NCBI GenBank assembly: GCA_002418005.1
Contig: DIDF01000099.1
Location: 58,373 to 94,961, forward strand
Direction: 5' to 3'
Length of the DNA stretch: 36,589 bases
Source of the DNA: Lactobacillaceae bacterium UBA5807
GTDB taxonomy: Bacteria; Bacillota; Bacilli; Lactobacillales; Lactobacillaceae
The position numbers were made by a program, and so were the translations under genes. The notes under the pieces are model-generated. The model saw only the letters and a program-made list of their open reading frames with translations. It ran no database searches and had not been told where the DNA came from. Positions 15,452 to 24,072 of this stretch are shown here, one piece after another (position 1 is the first letter of the stretch; every line of letters begins with the position of its first letter).

Positions 15452-16216
15452 ATGGAAATATTAACATCAAATCAAAATAATAGAGTAAAAGAATGGAAGA
15501 AACTTCAACTAAAAAAAGAGCGTAAAAGTACTCAAAGTTATTTAATTGAAGGCTGGCATTCGGTAGTTGAGGCTGTTAACAATGGGGCAATTGTATCTGC
15601 CATCATGGTCGTTAATCCTGATAATTTGAAAGAATTACCAATTCCAAAAGATGTAGAAGTTTATCAAATAACTGAAGAGATTGCAAAACATATCGCAACC
15701 ACTAAAACCCCAGAAGGAATTTTTGCGGTAGCTAAGACAGATGCGACCCGTTTAACCATTCCAGCAGATTTGAAGGGCAAATGGTTACTCTTGGATGATA
15801 TTCAGGATCCAGGAAATATTGGCACAATGGTCAGAACTGCTGATGCTGCAGGTATTTCTGGCGTCGTATTTGGTGATGGGACAGCTGATCTTTATAATCC
15901 TAAAGTTGTGCGCTCGATGCAGGGCAGCCAGTTTCATATTAAAATTTTCCAGGGTAATTTAAAGGGATGGATTAAAGCATTCAAAGATGCTTCAATTCCA
16001 GTTTATGGGACTCAATTAAGTAAAGACGCAGTTTCCTATTTTGATGCCGATAAAAAAGATCAATTCGCTTTGATTATGGGAAATGAAGGCAATGGCGTAA
16101 ATTATGATTTGCTTAAAGAAACCGACCAAAACCTTTATATTCCGATGCCTGGTAATGCAGAATCATTGAACGTTGCCGTTGCTTGTGGGGTCATCCTTTT
16201 TGGCTTTATGCGATAG
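15452..16216 (+). CDS. ysgA: TrmH-family (SpoU) RNA 2'-O-methyltransferase, YsgA-like
   Basis: A 254-residue SPOUT methyltransferase. The N-terminal substrate-binding domain is about 1-105. The knotted SAM domain carries motif 1 DPGNIGTMVRTADAAG, motif 2 MGNEGNGV and motif 3 IPMPGNAESLNVAVA. It probably methylates a ribose in rRNA, but the exact nucleotide is not known to me. Its position before pheST matches ysgA of Bacillus. GAGGGG precedes the ATG. The promoter must lie in or near the divergent acylphosphatase gene; I could not define it. Confidence 0.9.
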   Translation: MEILTSNQNNRVKEWKKLQLKKERKSTQSYLIEGWHSVVEAVNNGAIVSAIMVVNPDNLKELPIPKDVEVYQITEEIAKHIATTKTPEGIFAVAKTDATRLTIPADLKGKWLLLDDIQDPGNIGTMVRTADAAGISGVVFGDGTADLYNPKVVRSMQGSQFHIKIFQGNLKGWIKAFKDASIPVYGTQLSKDAVSYFDADKKDQFALIMGNEGNGVNYDLLKETDQNLYIPMPGNAESLNVAVACGVILFGFMR

Positions 16217-16228
16217 TAAACAATTTTA

Positions 16229-16257
16229 TTGAAATTTTTAGATATTTCGGTTACTAT
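16229..16257 (+). promoter_or_regulatory. Promoter of the HD-domain gene
   Basis: TTGAAA (16229-16234) and TACTAT (16252-16257) are 17 bases apart, about 30 bases before the start codon. Confidence 0.65.
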
Positions 16258-16266
16258 GTAGAGTAA
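16251..16266. promoter_or_regulatory. Inverted repeat over the -10, possible HxlR operator
   Basis: TTACTATGTAGAGTAA has perfect five-base arms (TTACT and AGTAA, six-base spacer) and overlaps the -10 of the preceding promoter. HxlR/DUF24 regulators such as YodB bind arms of similar TACT/AGTA type. An HxlR gene lies downstream, so autoregulation is plausible. Confidence 0.4.
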
Positions 16267-16287
16267 TTAAAGGATGAGGAGAATTAT

Positions 16288-16770
16288 ATGCAAAAAAATG
16301 AATGGAAAGCAGATTCTGAATATGTTTCGTTGGTTTCTGACCTTCTAGCAAATCAGATGGTCAAGGATTTGGCTAACTATACCCAGCATCATCATTCAAA
16401 TAGGCTTGATCATTCAATAGCTGTTTCTTTTGATAGTTATCGGATTGCTAAACGACTTCATTTGGATTACAGAGCGGTTGCGAGAGCTGGACTATTGCAT
16501 GATTTGTTTTTCTACAATTGGCGGACTACTAAGTTTGATTTAGGTTCTCACGCCTTTGTTCATCCAAGAGTAGCATTAAGGAATGCTGAAAAAATTACCA
16601 AGCTGTCTCCAATGGAAAAAGACATCATTTTAAAGCATATGTGGGGATTGACATTGGCTCGGCCAAAATATCAAGAAAGTGTTATTGTTTCACTGGTTGA
16701 TGATTATGAGGCTGTCCATGAGTTCTTAAGCCCATTTAAAGCTAAATTTGAAAGACTTACATCAATTTGA
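16288..16770 (+). CDS. HD-domain phosphohydrolase of unknown substrate
   Basis: A 160-residue protein with an HD-domain metal site: H42, H71-D72, H92, H117 and D138, in the order expected for the family. It is likely a metal-dependent phosphohydrolase acting on a nucleotide or similar compound; the substrate cannot be read. ATGAGGAG-type ribosome binding sequence precedes the ATG. The HxlR-type regulator gene follows after 45 bases with no terminator, suggesting one transcript. Confidence 0.85.
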   Translation: MQKNEWKADSEYVSLVSDLLANQMVKDLANYTQHHHSNRLDHSIAVSFDSYRIAKRLHLDYRAVARAGLLHDLFFYNWRTTKFDLGSHAFVHPRVALRNAEKITKLSPMEKDIILKHMWGLTLARPKYQESVIVSLVDDYEAVHEFLSPFKAKFERLTSI

Positions 16771-16815
16771 TGACCTTTTTAGAACTTATTTATGAATCTC
16801 ACGGGGGATTTTAAT

Positions 16816-17163
16816 ATGGATAACTCAGTTGGTTCAACAACTGCTCCAGTTAATTATTCACATTGTCCGAAGTTCAACAAGACCTTTTCATTTTTAGGAA
16901 AGAAATGGAATGGCTTAATTATTGATGTCCTGTTGGCAGAAGGACCATTACGTTTTCGCGAGTTAGCTCGAGAAGTTAATAATTGTAGTGACCGAGTTTT
17001 GGTAGAAAGATTACGGGAACTTGAGGATGCTGGAGTGGTCGATAGAAATGAACACACGGATTGTAGCTTGATTGAGTATTCTTTGACTGAACAAGGAAAA
17101 GAATTAGCTCCAATCATGGAATCAATTCATTCATGGTCTGAAAAATGGTACTCTGCTGAATAA
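16816..17163 (+). CDS. HxlR (DUF24) family transcriptional regulator
   Basis: A 115-residue winged-helix regulator. The core runs from HCPKFNKTFSFLGKKWNGLIID through RFRELAREVNNCSDRVLVERLRELEDAGVVDR to YSLTEQGKEL. Cysteines are at C17 (just before the first helix, where YodB/HypR proteins carry their redox-sensing cysteine) and in NNCSD and TDCSL. The start at 16816 follows GGGGG at 16803-16807; the open frame upstream (from 16792) lacks a site. It may sense thiol-reactive electrophiles, which is inference from the cysteine position. The pheS promoter begins within six bases of its stop. Confidence 0.88.
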   Translation: MDNSVGSTTAPVNYSHCPKFNKTFSFLGKKWNGLIIDVLLAEGPLRFRELAREVNNCSDRVLVERLRELEDAGVVDRNEHTDCSLIEYSLTEQGKELAPIMESIHSWSEKWYSAE

Positions 17164-17168
17164 TCAGC

Positions 17169-17197
17169 TTGACCATTTTTTTATTTTAGACTATGAT
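17169..17197 (+). promoter_or_regulatory. Promoter of the pheST T-box transcript
   Basis: TTGACC (17169-17174) and TATGAT (17192-17197) are 17 bases apart, placing the transcript start just before the T-box stem I. Confidence 0.8.
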
Positions 17198-17204
17198 TTT
17201 GGAG

Positions 17205-17440
17205 TACGATAAAATGCATTTAGGGAAAAGCAGTAGGTTCTAATTTCTTCTTAGAGATTCCATGGTTGGTGAGAATGGAAAGGAAATTGTTCTCGAATTC
17301 GTTTTCTGAGTTGATATTTGGGAGTTTATAACAAAAAATTATCCGGTAGTCGCCGTTATCGATTTGAGTGTGCAATATTTATTGCAAATTAGGGTGGTAC
17401 CGCGTTGCTTCGTCCCTTTCCGGGGAACGGAGCTTTTTTT
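17205..17440 (+). promoter_or_regulatory. T-box riboswitch for phenylalanine tRNA (pheST leader)
   Basis: The canonical T-box sequence AGGGTGGTACCGCG lies at 17391-17404. The AGTAG loop-E-like element is present in stem I. The likely specifier is TTC (17298-17300, phenylalanine), followed by a purine (G17301) and by the strand TTTTCT that can pair with GGAAAA near 17223. A terminator ends the leader. Confidence 0.92.
17407..17440 (+). terminator. Regulated terminator of the phenylalanine T-box
   Basis: GCTTCGTCCC (17407-17416) pairs with GGAACGGAGC (17424-17433), with one wobble and one mismatch, then a T-run. Confidence 0.82.
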
Positions 17441-17467
17441 GTGGAAAAAATTGAATGGAGGAAAAGT

Positions 17468-18517
17468 ATGTCACTTAAAGATGATTTAAAAGACATCAGA
17501 GATCAAGGTCTTGATGATATTAATAAATCGACTGACCTTAAGTCACTTAATAACATCCGAGTACATTTATTAGGCAAAAAGGGCCCAATCACTAGTGCAC
17601 TTCGGGGAATAAAGGAGCTTCCGGTAGAAAAGCGGCCTGAAGTTGGTAGTTATGCCAATGAAATTCGGGATGATTTAACCAAAGCTATTGTTGAACAAAG
17701 AGACAATTTGGCAAATGCCCAATTGAATAAAAGATTGGCTGCTGAAAAAATTGACGTCAGCCTGCCGGGAAGAAGTGTTCCTCAAGGTCAACCTCATGTG
17801 ATTCAGCAAATCATTGATGAAGTTGTGGATCTGTTTTTGGGAATGGGCTATCAGGTCTTAACTGGTCCAGAAGTGGAAACTGATCACTATAACTTTGAGA
17901 TGATGAACTTGCCTAAAGATCATCCTGCTCGAGATATGCAAGACACCTTTTATATCACCAATGAAATATTAATGCGAACTCAAACTTCGCCAATGCAAGC
18001 TCGAACACTTGAGAAGCATGATTTTTCTAAAGGCCCATTAAAGATGATTTCACCAGGTATCGTTTATCGTCGTGATACTGATGATCCCACTCATTCTCAC
18101 CAATTTCATCAAGTTGAAGGTTTAGTAATTGATAAACACATTACAATGGCCGATTTGAAAGGGACACTTTTAACAATGGCTCATCAGATCTTTGGTGATA
18201 AATTTAATGTTCGGTTACGGCCAAGCTACTTTCCTTTTACTGAGCCTTCAGTTGAAGTCGACATTACTTGCTTTAATTGTATGGGCAAAGGTTGTGACGT
18301 CTGCAAGCATACTGGCTGGATTGAAGTTCTTGGTGCTGGCATGGTTCATCCAAATGTCTTAAATATGGCTGGGGTAGATTCCAAACAATACGGTGGATTT
18401 GCATTTGGCTTAGGGCCAGATCGATTTGCCATGCTTAAATATGGTGTGGATGACATTCGAGATTTCTATTTGGATGATGTTCGTTTCTTAAATCAATTCA
18501 GTAAGAGGGGAATTTAG
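17468..18517 (+). CDS. pheS: Phenylalanyl-tRNA synthetase alpha subunit
   Basis: The catalytic subunit of the alpha2-beta2 PheRS. The 349-residue protein has an N-terminal coiled coil that binds tRNA (about 1-90), then the class II core with motif 2 (YRRDTDDPTHSHQFHQVEG) and motif 3 (FAFGLGPDRFAMLKYG). An insert with four cysteines (CFNCMGKGCDVC) may bind zinc. The ATG at 17468 follows GGAGG; a longer open frame reaches back into the T-box terminator and is not real. It is followed four bases later by pheT. Confidence 0.97.
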   Translation: MSLKDDLKDIRDQGLDDINKSTDLKSLNNIRVHLLGKKGPITSALRGIKELPVEKRPEVGSYANEIRDDLTKAIVEQRDNLANAQLNKRLAAEKIDVSLPGRSVPQGQPHVIQQIIDEVVDLFLGMGYQVLTGPEVETDHYNFEMMNLPKDHPARDMQDTFYITNEILMRTQTSPMQARTLEKHDFSKGPLKMISPGIVYRRDTDDPTHSHQFHQVEGLVIDKHITMADLKGTLLTMAHQIFGDKFNVRLRPSYFPFTEPSVEVDITCFNCMGKGCDVCKHTGWIEVLGAGMVHPNVLNMAGVDSKQYGGFAFGLGPDRFAMLKYGVDDIRDFYLDDVRFLNQFSKRGI

Positions 18518-18521
18518 ACTT

Positions 18522-20936
18522 ATGCAAGTTTCTTATAAATGGTTACAAAAATATTTAAAGCTAGATATGCCTGCCAAAGATCTCGCAGAAAAAATCGAAA
18601 GAACTGCCGTTGAAGTGGATTCTGTTAAGGTTCCAATGGATGGTTTAAAGAAAATTGTTGTTGGTCACATTGTTTCAATGGAAATGCACCCGGATTCAGA
18701 CCATTTGCATGTTTGTATGGTTGATGTAGGTGAAGACGATCCACTGCAAATCGTTTGTGGTGCCCCCAACGTTGCGAATGGACAAAAGGTGATTGTTGCT
18801 TTACCAGGTTCAAGAATTGGTCACAATGTAAAAATTAAGCGTTCTAAAATGCGCGGCGTAGTTTCTAATGGAATGATTTGTGCTCTTGATGAAATTGGCT
18901 TTTCAAAAGATGTCATTCCAAAGGAATGGGCTGACGGAATTTATGTATTCCCCGACGACACTCCTGTTGGTCAGCCAGTTTATCCTTTCTTAGGTATGGA
19001 TGATTCAATTATTGATTTGGATGTCACTCCAAACCGTGGAGATATGTTAAGCATTTTGGGTACTGTCCATGACTTGGCAGCTATTTATGACCAAAAGCCA
19101 AAAATTGAAAAGCCTGAAGTTGAAGAGAGCTCTTCGGTTCAAACTAAAGACTTAATTTCAGCTAAAGTTGAAGATAACGGTCTGGCCAAAACTTATGATT
19201 TGCGAGTTATCAATAATGTCAAAATTGGTCCAAGCCCAGCCTGGCTGCAAATTACACTTTGGAATGCTGGTATTCGACCAATTGATAATGTTGTTGATGT
19301 TACCAATTATATTATGTTGAAATATGGCCAGCCGTTGCATTCTTTTGATGCTGATAAAATTGATGGTGGAATTGACGTCCGATTAGCCAATAAAGGCGAA
19401 AAGATTACCACTCTTGATGACGATGACCATGATTTATCGGAAAATGATATTGTTATTGCCGATGATAAAAAACCTGTTGCTATTGCTGGGGTTATGGGTG
19501 GGGCTAACTCACAGATTGACTCTCATACTAAGAATGTTGCCATTGAAGCTGCAATCTTTGATCCAATTCATATCCGAAAGACTGCCCAAAGACACCTTCT
19601 TCATTCCGAAGCCTCTCAACGATTTGAAAGAGGGATTAACCCAGATGGTGTAGAAGATGCCATTAATGAAGCTGCTGAACTGATTCATGAATTATCTGGC
19701 GGACAGGTTGCCAAAGGAATTGTTTCCGCAGCCAAATATCAACCTGAACTGCCTGTTATCTACATCACTGCCCAAAGAACTAACCACGTTTTAGGAACTT
19801 CTTTGTCACTTTCAGAAATAAAGGATATATTTGATCGGCTTGGTTTTTCTAGTGAAGCTTATAAAGATGGTTTAAATGTCACGATTCCGCGGCGACGTTG
19901 GGATATTCATATTGAAGCCGATCTGTTTGAAGAAGTTGCTAGAATATATGGTTATGATAACTTACCAGCTACTTTACCAACTGACACCAAAACAGTTGGT
20001 GCTTTGACTCCAAGTCAGAAGCTTCAAAGAGCTGCTCGCCACGTTCTTGAAGGCTTGGGGTTAACTCAAGCGATTTCCTACTCATTGACTACAGAAGCCA
20101 AAGCCAAGATGTTTTTGATGAGAAAGAGTTTTACTACTAAATTGGCATGGCCAATGACCCAGGATCATTCAATTTTGCGAATGAACGTCTTGAGCGGTTT
20201 ACTGGACGATGTTGCTTTTAATAATGCCCGGAAAGTTTCTGACATTGCCCTTTATGAACAAGGCCGAGTATTTTATAAAGACACAGCCGATCAAGTTCGT
20301 CCGCAAGAAGTTGAACATTTGGCTGGAGTTGTTTCTGGTCATTTAATTAAAAGTACTTGGGATCATAAAGCTGAGCCAGTTGACTTTTACCAAGTTAAAG
20401 GAATTGTTGAACAACTCCTTAAAAATTTGGACATTAAAGGTGATACTCAGTTTATTGCCAATGATAAAATTCCCGAAATGCACCCCGGTAGAACGGCGGA
20501 TATTTTAATTCATGGTCATCGGGTTGGTTTTCTTGGTCAGATTAATCCCAAAACTGCTAATCAATTTAAAATCCATGATACTTACGGTTTTGAACTGGAT
20601 TTACAAGAATTAATTGATTTACCGAAGAATGATGATCAATATGAGCCAATTCCGAAATATCCATCTGTTAAAAGAGATATTGCCATTGTTGTTAACAAGG
20701 ATATAAAGAATGACCAAATTGTTGATTTGATTAACAAACGTGGTGGGGCCTACCTTCAGAATGTTCAGTTGTTTGATGTTTATGAAGGCTCAAACGTTCC
20801 AGCCGGCAAAAAATCTATGGCATACTCTCTAACTTACTTGAATCCAAATGAAACTTTGAAGGACGATCAGGTTAACGCTGCATTCGAAAAAATTAAGAAT
20901 CACTTAACTGCTGAACTAGATGCAGAAATTCGTTAA
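18522..20936 (+). CDS. pheT: Phenylalanyl-tRNA synthetase beta subunit
   Basis: The 804-residue beta subunit. It has an EMAP-type tRNA-binding domain (about 40-150), the B3/B4 editing domain (about 210-380), a B5 DNA-binding-like domain, the catalytic-like core and a C-terminal anticodon-binding domain. The editing site looks intact, with T261 (VTNY), H273 (QPLHSFD) and E342 (IEAA) at the positions known in E. coli. This contrasts with ThrRS in the same window. GAGGGG lies upstream. It is cotranscribed with pheS under the T-box. No terminator separates it from mltG. Confidence 0.97.
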   Translation: MQVSYKWLQKYLKLDMPAKDLAEKIERTAVEVDSVKVPMDGLKKIVVGHIVSMEMHPDSDHLHVCMVDVGEDDPLQIVCGAPNVANGQKVIVALPGSRIGHNVKIKRSKMRGVVSNGMICALDEIGFSKDVIPKEWADGIYVFPDDTPVGQPVYPFLGMDDSIIDLDVTPNRGDMLSILGTVHDLAAIYDQKPKIEKPEVEESSSVQTKDLISAKVEDNGLAKTYDLRVINNVKIGPSPAWLQITLWNAGIRPIDNVVDVTNYIMLKYGQPLHSFDADKIDGGIDVRLANKGEKITTLDDDDHDLSENDIVIADDKKPVAIAGVMGGANSQIDSHTKNVAIEAAIFDPIHIRKTAQRHLLHSEASQRFERGINPDGVEDAINEAAELIHELSGGQVAKGIVSAAKYQPELPVIYITAQRTNHVLGTSLSLSEIKDIFDRLGFSSEAYKDGLNVTIPRRRWDIHIEADLFEEVARIYGYDNLPATLPTDTKTVGALTPSQKLQRAARHVLEGLGLTQAISYSLTTEAKAKMFLMRKSFTTKLAWPMTQDHSILRMNVLSGLLDDVAFNNARKVSDIALYEQGRVFYKDTADQVRPQEVEHLAGVVSGHLIKSTWDHKAEPVDFYQVKGIVEQLLKNLDIKGDTQFIANDKIPEMHPGRTADILIHGHRVGFLGQINPKTANQFKIHDTYGFELDLQELIDLPKNDDQYEPIPKYPSVKRDIAIVVNKDIKNDQIVDLINKRGGAYLQNVQLFDVYEGSNVPAGKKSMAYSLTYLNPNETLKDDQVNAAFEKIKNHLTAELDAEIR

Positions 20937-20979
20937 AATGACATTATAATGGTTTGTATAAACTCTAGGAGGAGAAAAG

Positions 20980-22110
20980 ATGAGCAATAGTCCCAAGAAT
21001 CGTTCTTCCAAACCAAATAATGGACTAGTTCGACATATAATTGTTTCTGTTATCAGTTTGTTGGTTATTTTAGCTTTAGCCGTAGTTTTTCTTGGTTATC
21101 GTTATTTTCAACAAGCCTTGCAGCCTTTGAACGTAAATGACAACCAAGTCAGCCAGATTTATATTCCACTTGGTGCTTCGAATAAACAAATTGGGGAGAT
21201 TTTGCAAAATCAAAAAATTGTTAAAAGTGGCATGGTTTTTGATTATTACGTAAAATCAAACAATTTAGTTAATTTACGAGCGGGCTATTATCAGCTCAAA
21301 CCTTCAATGACTTTAAAAACCATTGCTCAACAACTCCAAAAGGGTGGCAGTGATGAACCAATCCAAAGTACCAAAGGAAAGGTTTTGGTTGCTGAAGGAG
21401 CTAACATTGAACAAATAAGTCAAGAAGTTGGTCAGCGTACTGATTTTAGTAAATCTGATTTTATTAAATTGATGAAAGATCAGTCATTTATTAAACAACT
21501 GGCAAAACGTTTTCCAGATTTGCTTAGTTCTGCAATGAAAGCACAAGGGGTCCGCTATCGCCTTGAAGGATATCTTTATCCTGCGACATATGAGGTAAAG
21601 AAAAATATGTCACTTAAGCAACTTGCCACATTGATGGTTGCTAAGTCTGATCAGGTTTTACATCCTTATTACAAGCAAATAAAGAAAACAAAAATGACTA
21701 TCCAACAAGTTTTGACCTTAGCCTCCTTAGTTGAAAAAGAGGGCTCAAAACAAAGTGATCGTCAGATAATGGCTGGTGTATTTCTTAATCGAATAGATCA
21801 AAACATGCCAATTCAATCCGATATTTCTGTTTTGTATGCCATTAATAAGCCTTCTAAAAATTTAACTCAAAAAGATTTGCAGACAAATTCACCATATAAT
21901 TTATATATTAATTCTGGATTTGGCCCTGGGCCTTTTGATAGCCCTAGTCTCAATGCTGTAAAAGCCGTCCTTCATCCAACTCAAAGATCCAAAGGATACC
22001 TGTACTTTGTTGCTAATACAAAGACTGGGAAAATTTACTATGCTCAAACTTTTGCTCAACATCAAAAGAACATTCATTCTATTCAGACAAAGAATCAGAA
22101 AAAACAGTAA
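20980..22110 (+). CDS. mltG: Endolytic murein transglycosylase MltG
   Basis: MltG cuts nascent glycan strands and helps set peptidoglycan chain length. The 376-residue protein has one N-terminal membrane segment (about 19-40), a LysM-like subdomain and the YceG catalytic domain. The catalytic glutamate lies in LASLVEKEGS (about 248-256), followed by MAGVFLNRI and the typical SPYNLYINSGFGPGPFDSPS-like ending, where substrate residues lie. GGAGGAG precedes the ATG. A TATAAT at 20945-20950 hints at a promoter but has no good -35. greA follows. Confidence 0.95.
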   Translation: MSNSPKNRSSKPNNGLVRHIIVSVISLLVILALAVVFLGYRYFQQALQPLNVNDNQVSQIYIPLGASNKQIGEILQNQKIVKSGMVFDYYVKSNNLVNLRAGYYQLKPSMTLKTIAQQLQKGGSDEPIQSTKGKVLVAEGANIEQISQEVGQRTDFSKSDFIKLMKDQSFIKQLAKRFPDLLSSAMKAQGVRYRLEGYLYPATYEVKKNMSLKQLATLMVAKSDQVLHPYYKQIKKTKMTIQQVLTLASLVEKEGSKQSDRQIMAGVFLNRIDQNMPIQSDISVLYAINKPSKNLTQKDLQTNSPYNLYINSGFGPGPFDSPSLNAVKAVLHPTQRSKGYLYFVANTKTGKIYYAQTFAQHQKNIHSIQTKNQKKQ

Positions 22111-22142
22111 TTTATTTGATTTTTTATATAAAGGAGAATTTT

Positions 22143-22619
22143 ATGTCCCAACAAGAAACCTTTCCAATGACTAAAGAAGGGCAGGAAAAGTTAAAAGCAG
22201 AATTAGAAAATCTAAAAGTTAATAAGCGCCCTAAAGTTGTTGAAAGAATTAGAATTGCCAGAAGCTATGGTGATTTATCAGAAAATTATGAGTACGAATC
22301 TGCTAAAAATGAGCAAAGCATGCTTGAAAATAAAATTTCGACTATTGACCATATGCTCCAACACGTTGAAATCATTAATCCCAACAAAACTAGCACGGAT
22401 GAGGTAAGTTTAGGCAAAAGGGTGACTTTTAAAGAATTGCCTGATGAGGACCCAGAAACATACCAAATCGTGGGTGCTGCTGAGGCTGACCCAATGAATG
22501 AAAAGATTTCTAATGAGTCGCCGATTGCTCAATCCCTAATTGGTCATAAAACTGGTGAACAAGTAGATGTCCCAATTCCTGATGGCAGTATGAAAGTCCA
22601 AATTATTGCGGTTGACTGA
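22143..22619 (+). CDS. greA: Transcription elongation factor GreA
   Basis: GreA enters the RNA polymerase channel and triggers cleavage of backtracked RNA. The 158-residue protein has the N-terminal coiled coil with the acidic tip (YGDLSENYEYESAKNEQ) and the C-terminal FKBP-like domain ending in VQIIAVD. The ATG at 22143 follows AAGGAG; an upstream TTG opening at 22116 is not supported. mltG-greA is a common pair in lactobacilli and streptococci. Confidence 0.97.
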   Translation: MSQQETFPMTKEGQEKLKAELENLKVNKRPKVVERIRIARSYGDLSENYEYESAKNEQSMLENKISTIDHMLQHVEIINPNKTSTDEVSLGKRVTFKELPDEDPETYQIVGAAEADPMNEKISNESPIAQSLIGHKTGEQVDVPIPDGSMKVQIIAVD

Positions 22620-22660
22620 AACGTTCTATCAACTTTGTAATTAAATTTTAATATAGGTTA

Positions 22661-22700
22661 AGGGTTCAAAAGCGGTTGTTGGCTTTTGAACCCTTTTGTT
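22661..22700 (+). terminator. Terminator after greA
   Basis: AGGGTTCAAAAGC (22661-22673) pairs perfectly with GCTTTTGAACCCT (22682-22694), with an eight-base loop and a T-rich tail. Confidence 0.9.
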
Positions 22701-22722
22701 TAACCTTTTTTTGTTTAAACTG

Positions 22723-22751
22723 TTGACAAGTTCATGTAAATATATTAGAGT
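22723..22751 (+). promoter_or_regulatory. Promoter of the iron-type dehydrogenase gene
   Basis: TTGACA (22723-22728) is 17 bases from TAGAGT (22746-22751). The -35 is perfect and the -10 is weaker. Confidence 0.55.
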
Positions 22752-22760
22752 TCTCGTGTT

Positions 22761-22790
22761 GCTTTATTAAAAGAAACTAATTTAATAAGC
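22761..22790 (+). repeat. Hairpin in the leader of the iron-type dehydrogenase gene
   Basis: GCTTTATTAAA (22761-22771) pairs with TTTAATAAGC (22781-22790), with one bulged T. It lies just after the predicted transcript start and more than 40 bases before the start codon. It may be an operator or an mRNA-stabilising stem. No T-run follows, so it is not a terminator. Confidence 0.5.
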
Positions 22791-22833
22791 AGCAGTCACA
22801 GAAACAAAAATAAGGTTTAGAGGAGGAATTATT

Positions 22834-23928
22834 ATGATTTCTAGAGTAGGACCACAACAATTTGTACAAGGCGCAGATGCTTTTGAATACTTACCAAAAT
22901 TTGTCAAGAATAATGGGTATGATAGAGTCTTATTCTTACATGGTGTAAAATCATTAAATGCCGCTAAGCCTTATTTAAAAGGCAATATGCCGGATGCCCA
23001 CATTAAAGACGTATATTTTGGTGGTGAATGTTCACCTGAAGAGATTGAAAGGGTTGCTAACATTGCCAAAGAAGATGGCACTCAACTAATTATTGGACTT
23101 GGTGGCGGCAAAGTGCTTGATACAGCAAAAAGTGTCAATCATCAACTTAAGTTAGCTGACATCTTGATTCCAACTTTGGCAAGTAACTGTGCACCATGGT
23201 CAACCTTGAGTGTCCACTATAAACCTAATCATGAACATATTAATCATTACATTTATGATCATGGAACCGATTTAATGTTAATGAATCCTAAAGTAATCAT
23301 GAATTCGCCGATTGATTATTTTGTCGCAGGAATTGGTGATACATTAGCTAAATTTTACGAGTCTGAATTAATGTTTGACAGTGCTGAAAAAGAAGGCAAA
23401 ATGAATACTCAACTGATGATTTCTCAGCAAATGGATATTGATTGTCGAGATATTCTTTTGAACAATTCAGTTCAAGCTGTTGATGACATGCAGCATCAGC
23501 GTCACACAAAAGCATGGCAGGATGTTGCTGAGGCAATTATTGTTACCGCCGGCACTGTTGGTGGCTGGGGCGATGTTTATGGCCGAGCTACCGCTGCTCA
23601 CTCAGTCCATGATGCACTGACAATTTTCCCTGAAACGGAAAAATTCCTTCACGGTACTAAAGTTTCCTACGGGATTCTGGTCCAACTTGCTTTTGAGCAT
23701 AAGGATGATGAACTTAAAGAGCTCTTAGAATTGTATCCAAAATTAAATTTGCCTCGTAAACTTGAGGATCTTGGTTTTGATCAAGTCGACGATGATTTAA
23801 TTCATAAAATTGCTACTGAAGTTGTTTCTCCTGATAAGATGATTCATTTCCTACCAATTCACATCGATGAAAAGATGATTTTTGACGCAATGAAACGACT
23901 TGAAGAAATTGCCAAAGTAACAGATTAA
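22834..23928 (+). CDS. Iron-containing alcohol/glycerol dehydrogenase family protein
   Basis: A 364-residue member of the glycerol dehydrogenase (GldA)-like group. NAD-binding GLGGGKVLDTAK is at about 88-99. Metal ligands are D169 (GIGDT), H256 and H273 (FLHG), which match the spacing in GldA. It may act on glycerol or on 2-hydroxy acids, as related HcxA-type enzymes do; the sequence alone does not decide. GAGGAGG precedes the ATG. It is a single-gene unit between two terminators, with its own promoter and a leader hairpin. Confidence 0.85.
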   Translation: MISRVGPQQFVQGADAFEYLPKFVKNNGYDRVLFLHGVKSLNAAKPYLKGNMPDAHIKDVYFGGECSPEEIERVANIAKEDGTQLIIGLGGGKVLDTAKSVNHQLKLADILIPTLASNCAPWSTLSVHYKPNHEHINHYIYDHGTDLMLMNPKVIMNSPIDYFVAGIGDTLAKFYESELMFDSAEKEGKMNTQLMISQQMDIDCRDILLNNSVQAVDDMQHQRHTKAWQDVAEAIIVTAGTVGGWGDVYGRATAAHSVHDALTIFPETEKFLHGTKVSYGILVQLAFEHKDDELKELLELYPKLNLPRKLEDLGFDQVDDDLIHKIATEVVSPDKMIHFLPIHIDEKMIFDAMKRLEEIAKVTD

Positions 23929-23947
23929 TTTAAAAAAACAATATTTG

Positions 23948-23981
23948 AAACACTCTGATTGGACGCAGAGTGTTTTCTTTT
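23948..23981 (+). terminator. Terminator after the iron-type dehydrogenase gene
   Basis: AAACACTCTG (23948-23957) pairs perfectly with CAGAGTGTTT (23966-23975), then a T-rich tail. Confidence 0.9.
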
Positions 23982-24002
23982 GCTTTTAAAGAAGTCATAT
24001 TT

Positions 24003-24031
24003 TTAGAAAGCGCTTTAATTCATGATATAAT
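24003..24031 (+). promoter_or_regulatory. Promoter of the HesB-like gene, extended -10
   Basis: A perfect -10 TATAAT (24026-24031) is preceded by TGA, giving an extended -10. The -35 is TTAGAA (24003-24008), with 17 bases between. Confidence 0.75.
24005..24018. promoter_or_regulatory. cre-like site (CcpA) inside the promoter
   Basis: AGAAAGCGCTTTAA matches the palindromic cre form TGAAAGCGCTTTCA at 12 of 14 positions, with an intact AAAGCGCTTT core. It lies between -35 and -10, where CcpA binding should block transcription. Confidence 0.6.
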
Positions 24032-24072
24032 TAGTTTTGGACTAAAAAACGAGAGAATGAGGTGTTGATTCG

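Noticed and set aside
16270..17163. A toxin-antitoxin interpretation of the HD gene and HxlR gene
   Set aside because: Sizes, order and families do not fit known toxin-antitoxin pairs; an enzyme with a redox-type regulator fits better.
22723..22746. TTGACA with TATATT as a promoter
   Set aside because: The spacing is only 12 bases; TAGAGT at 22746-22751 gives the proper 17-base spacing.
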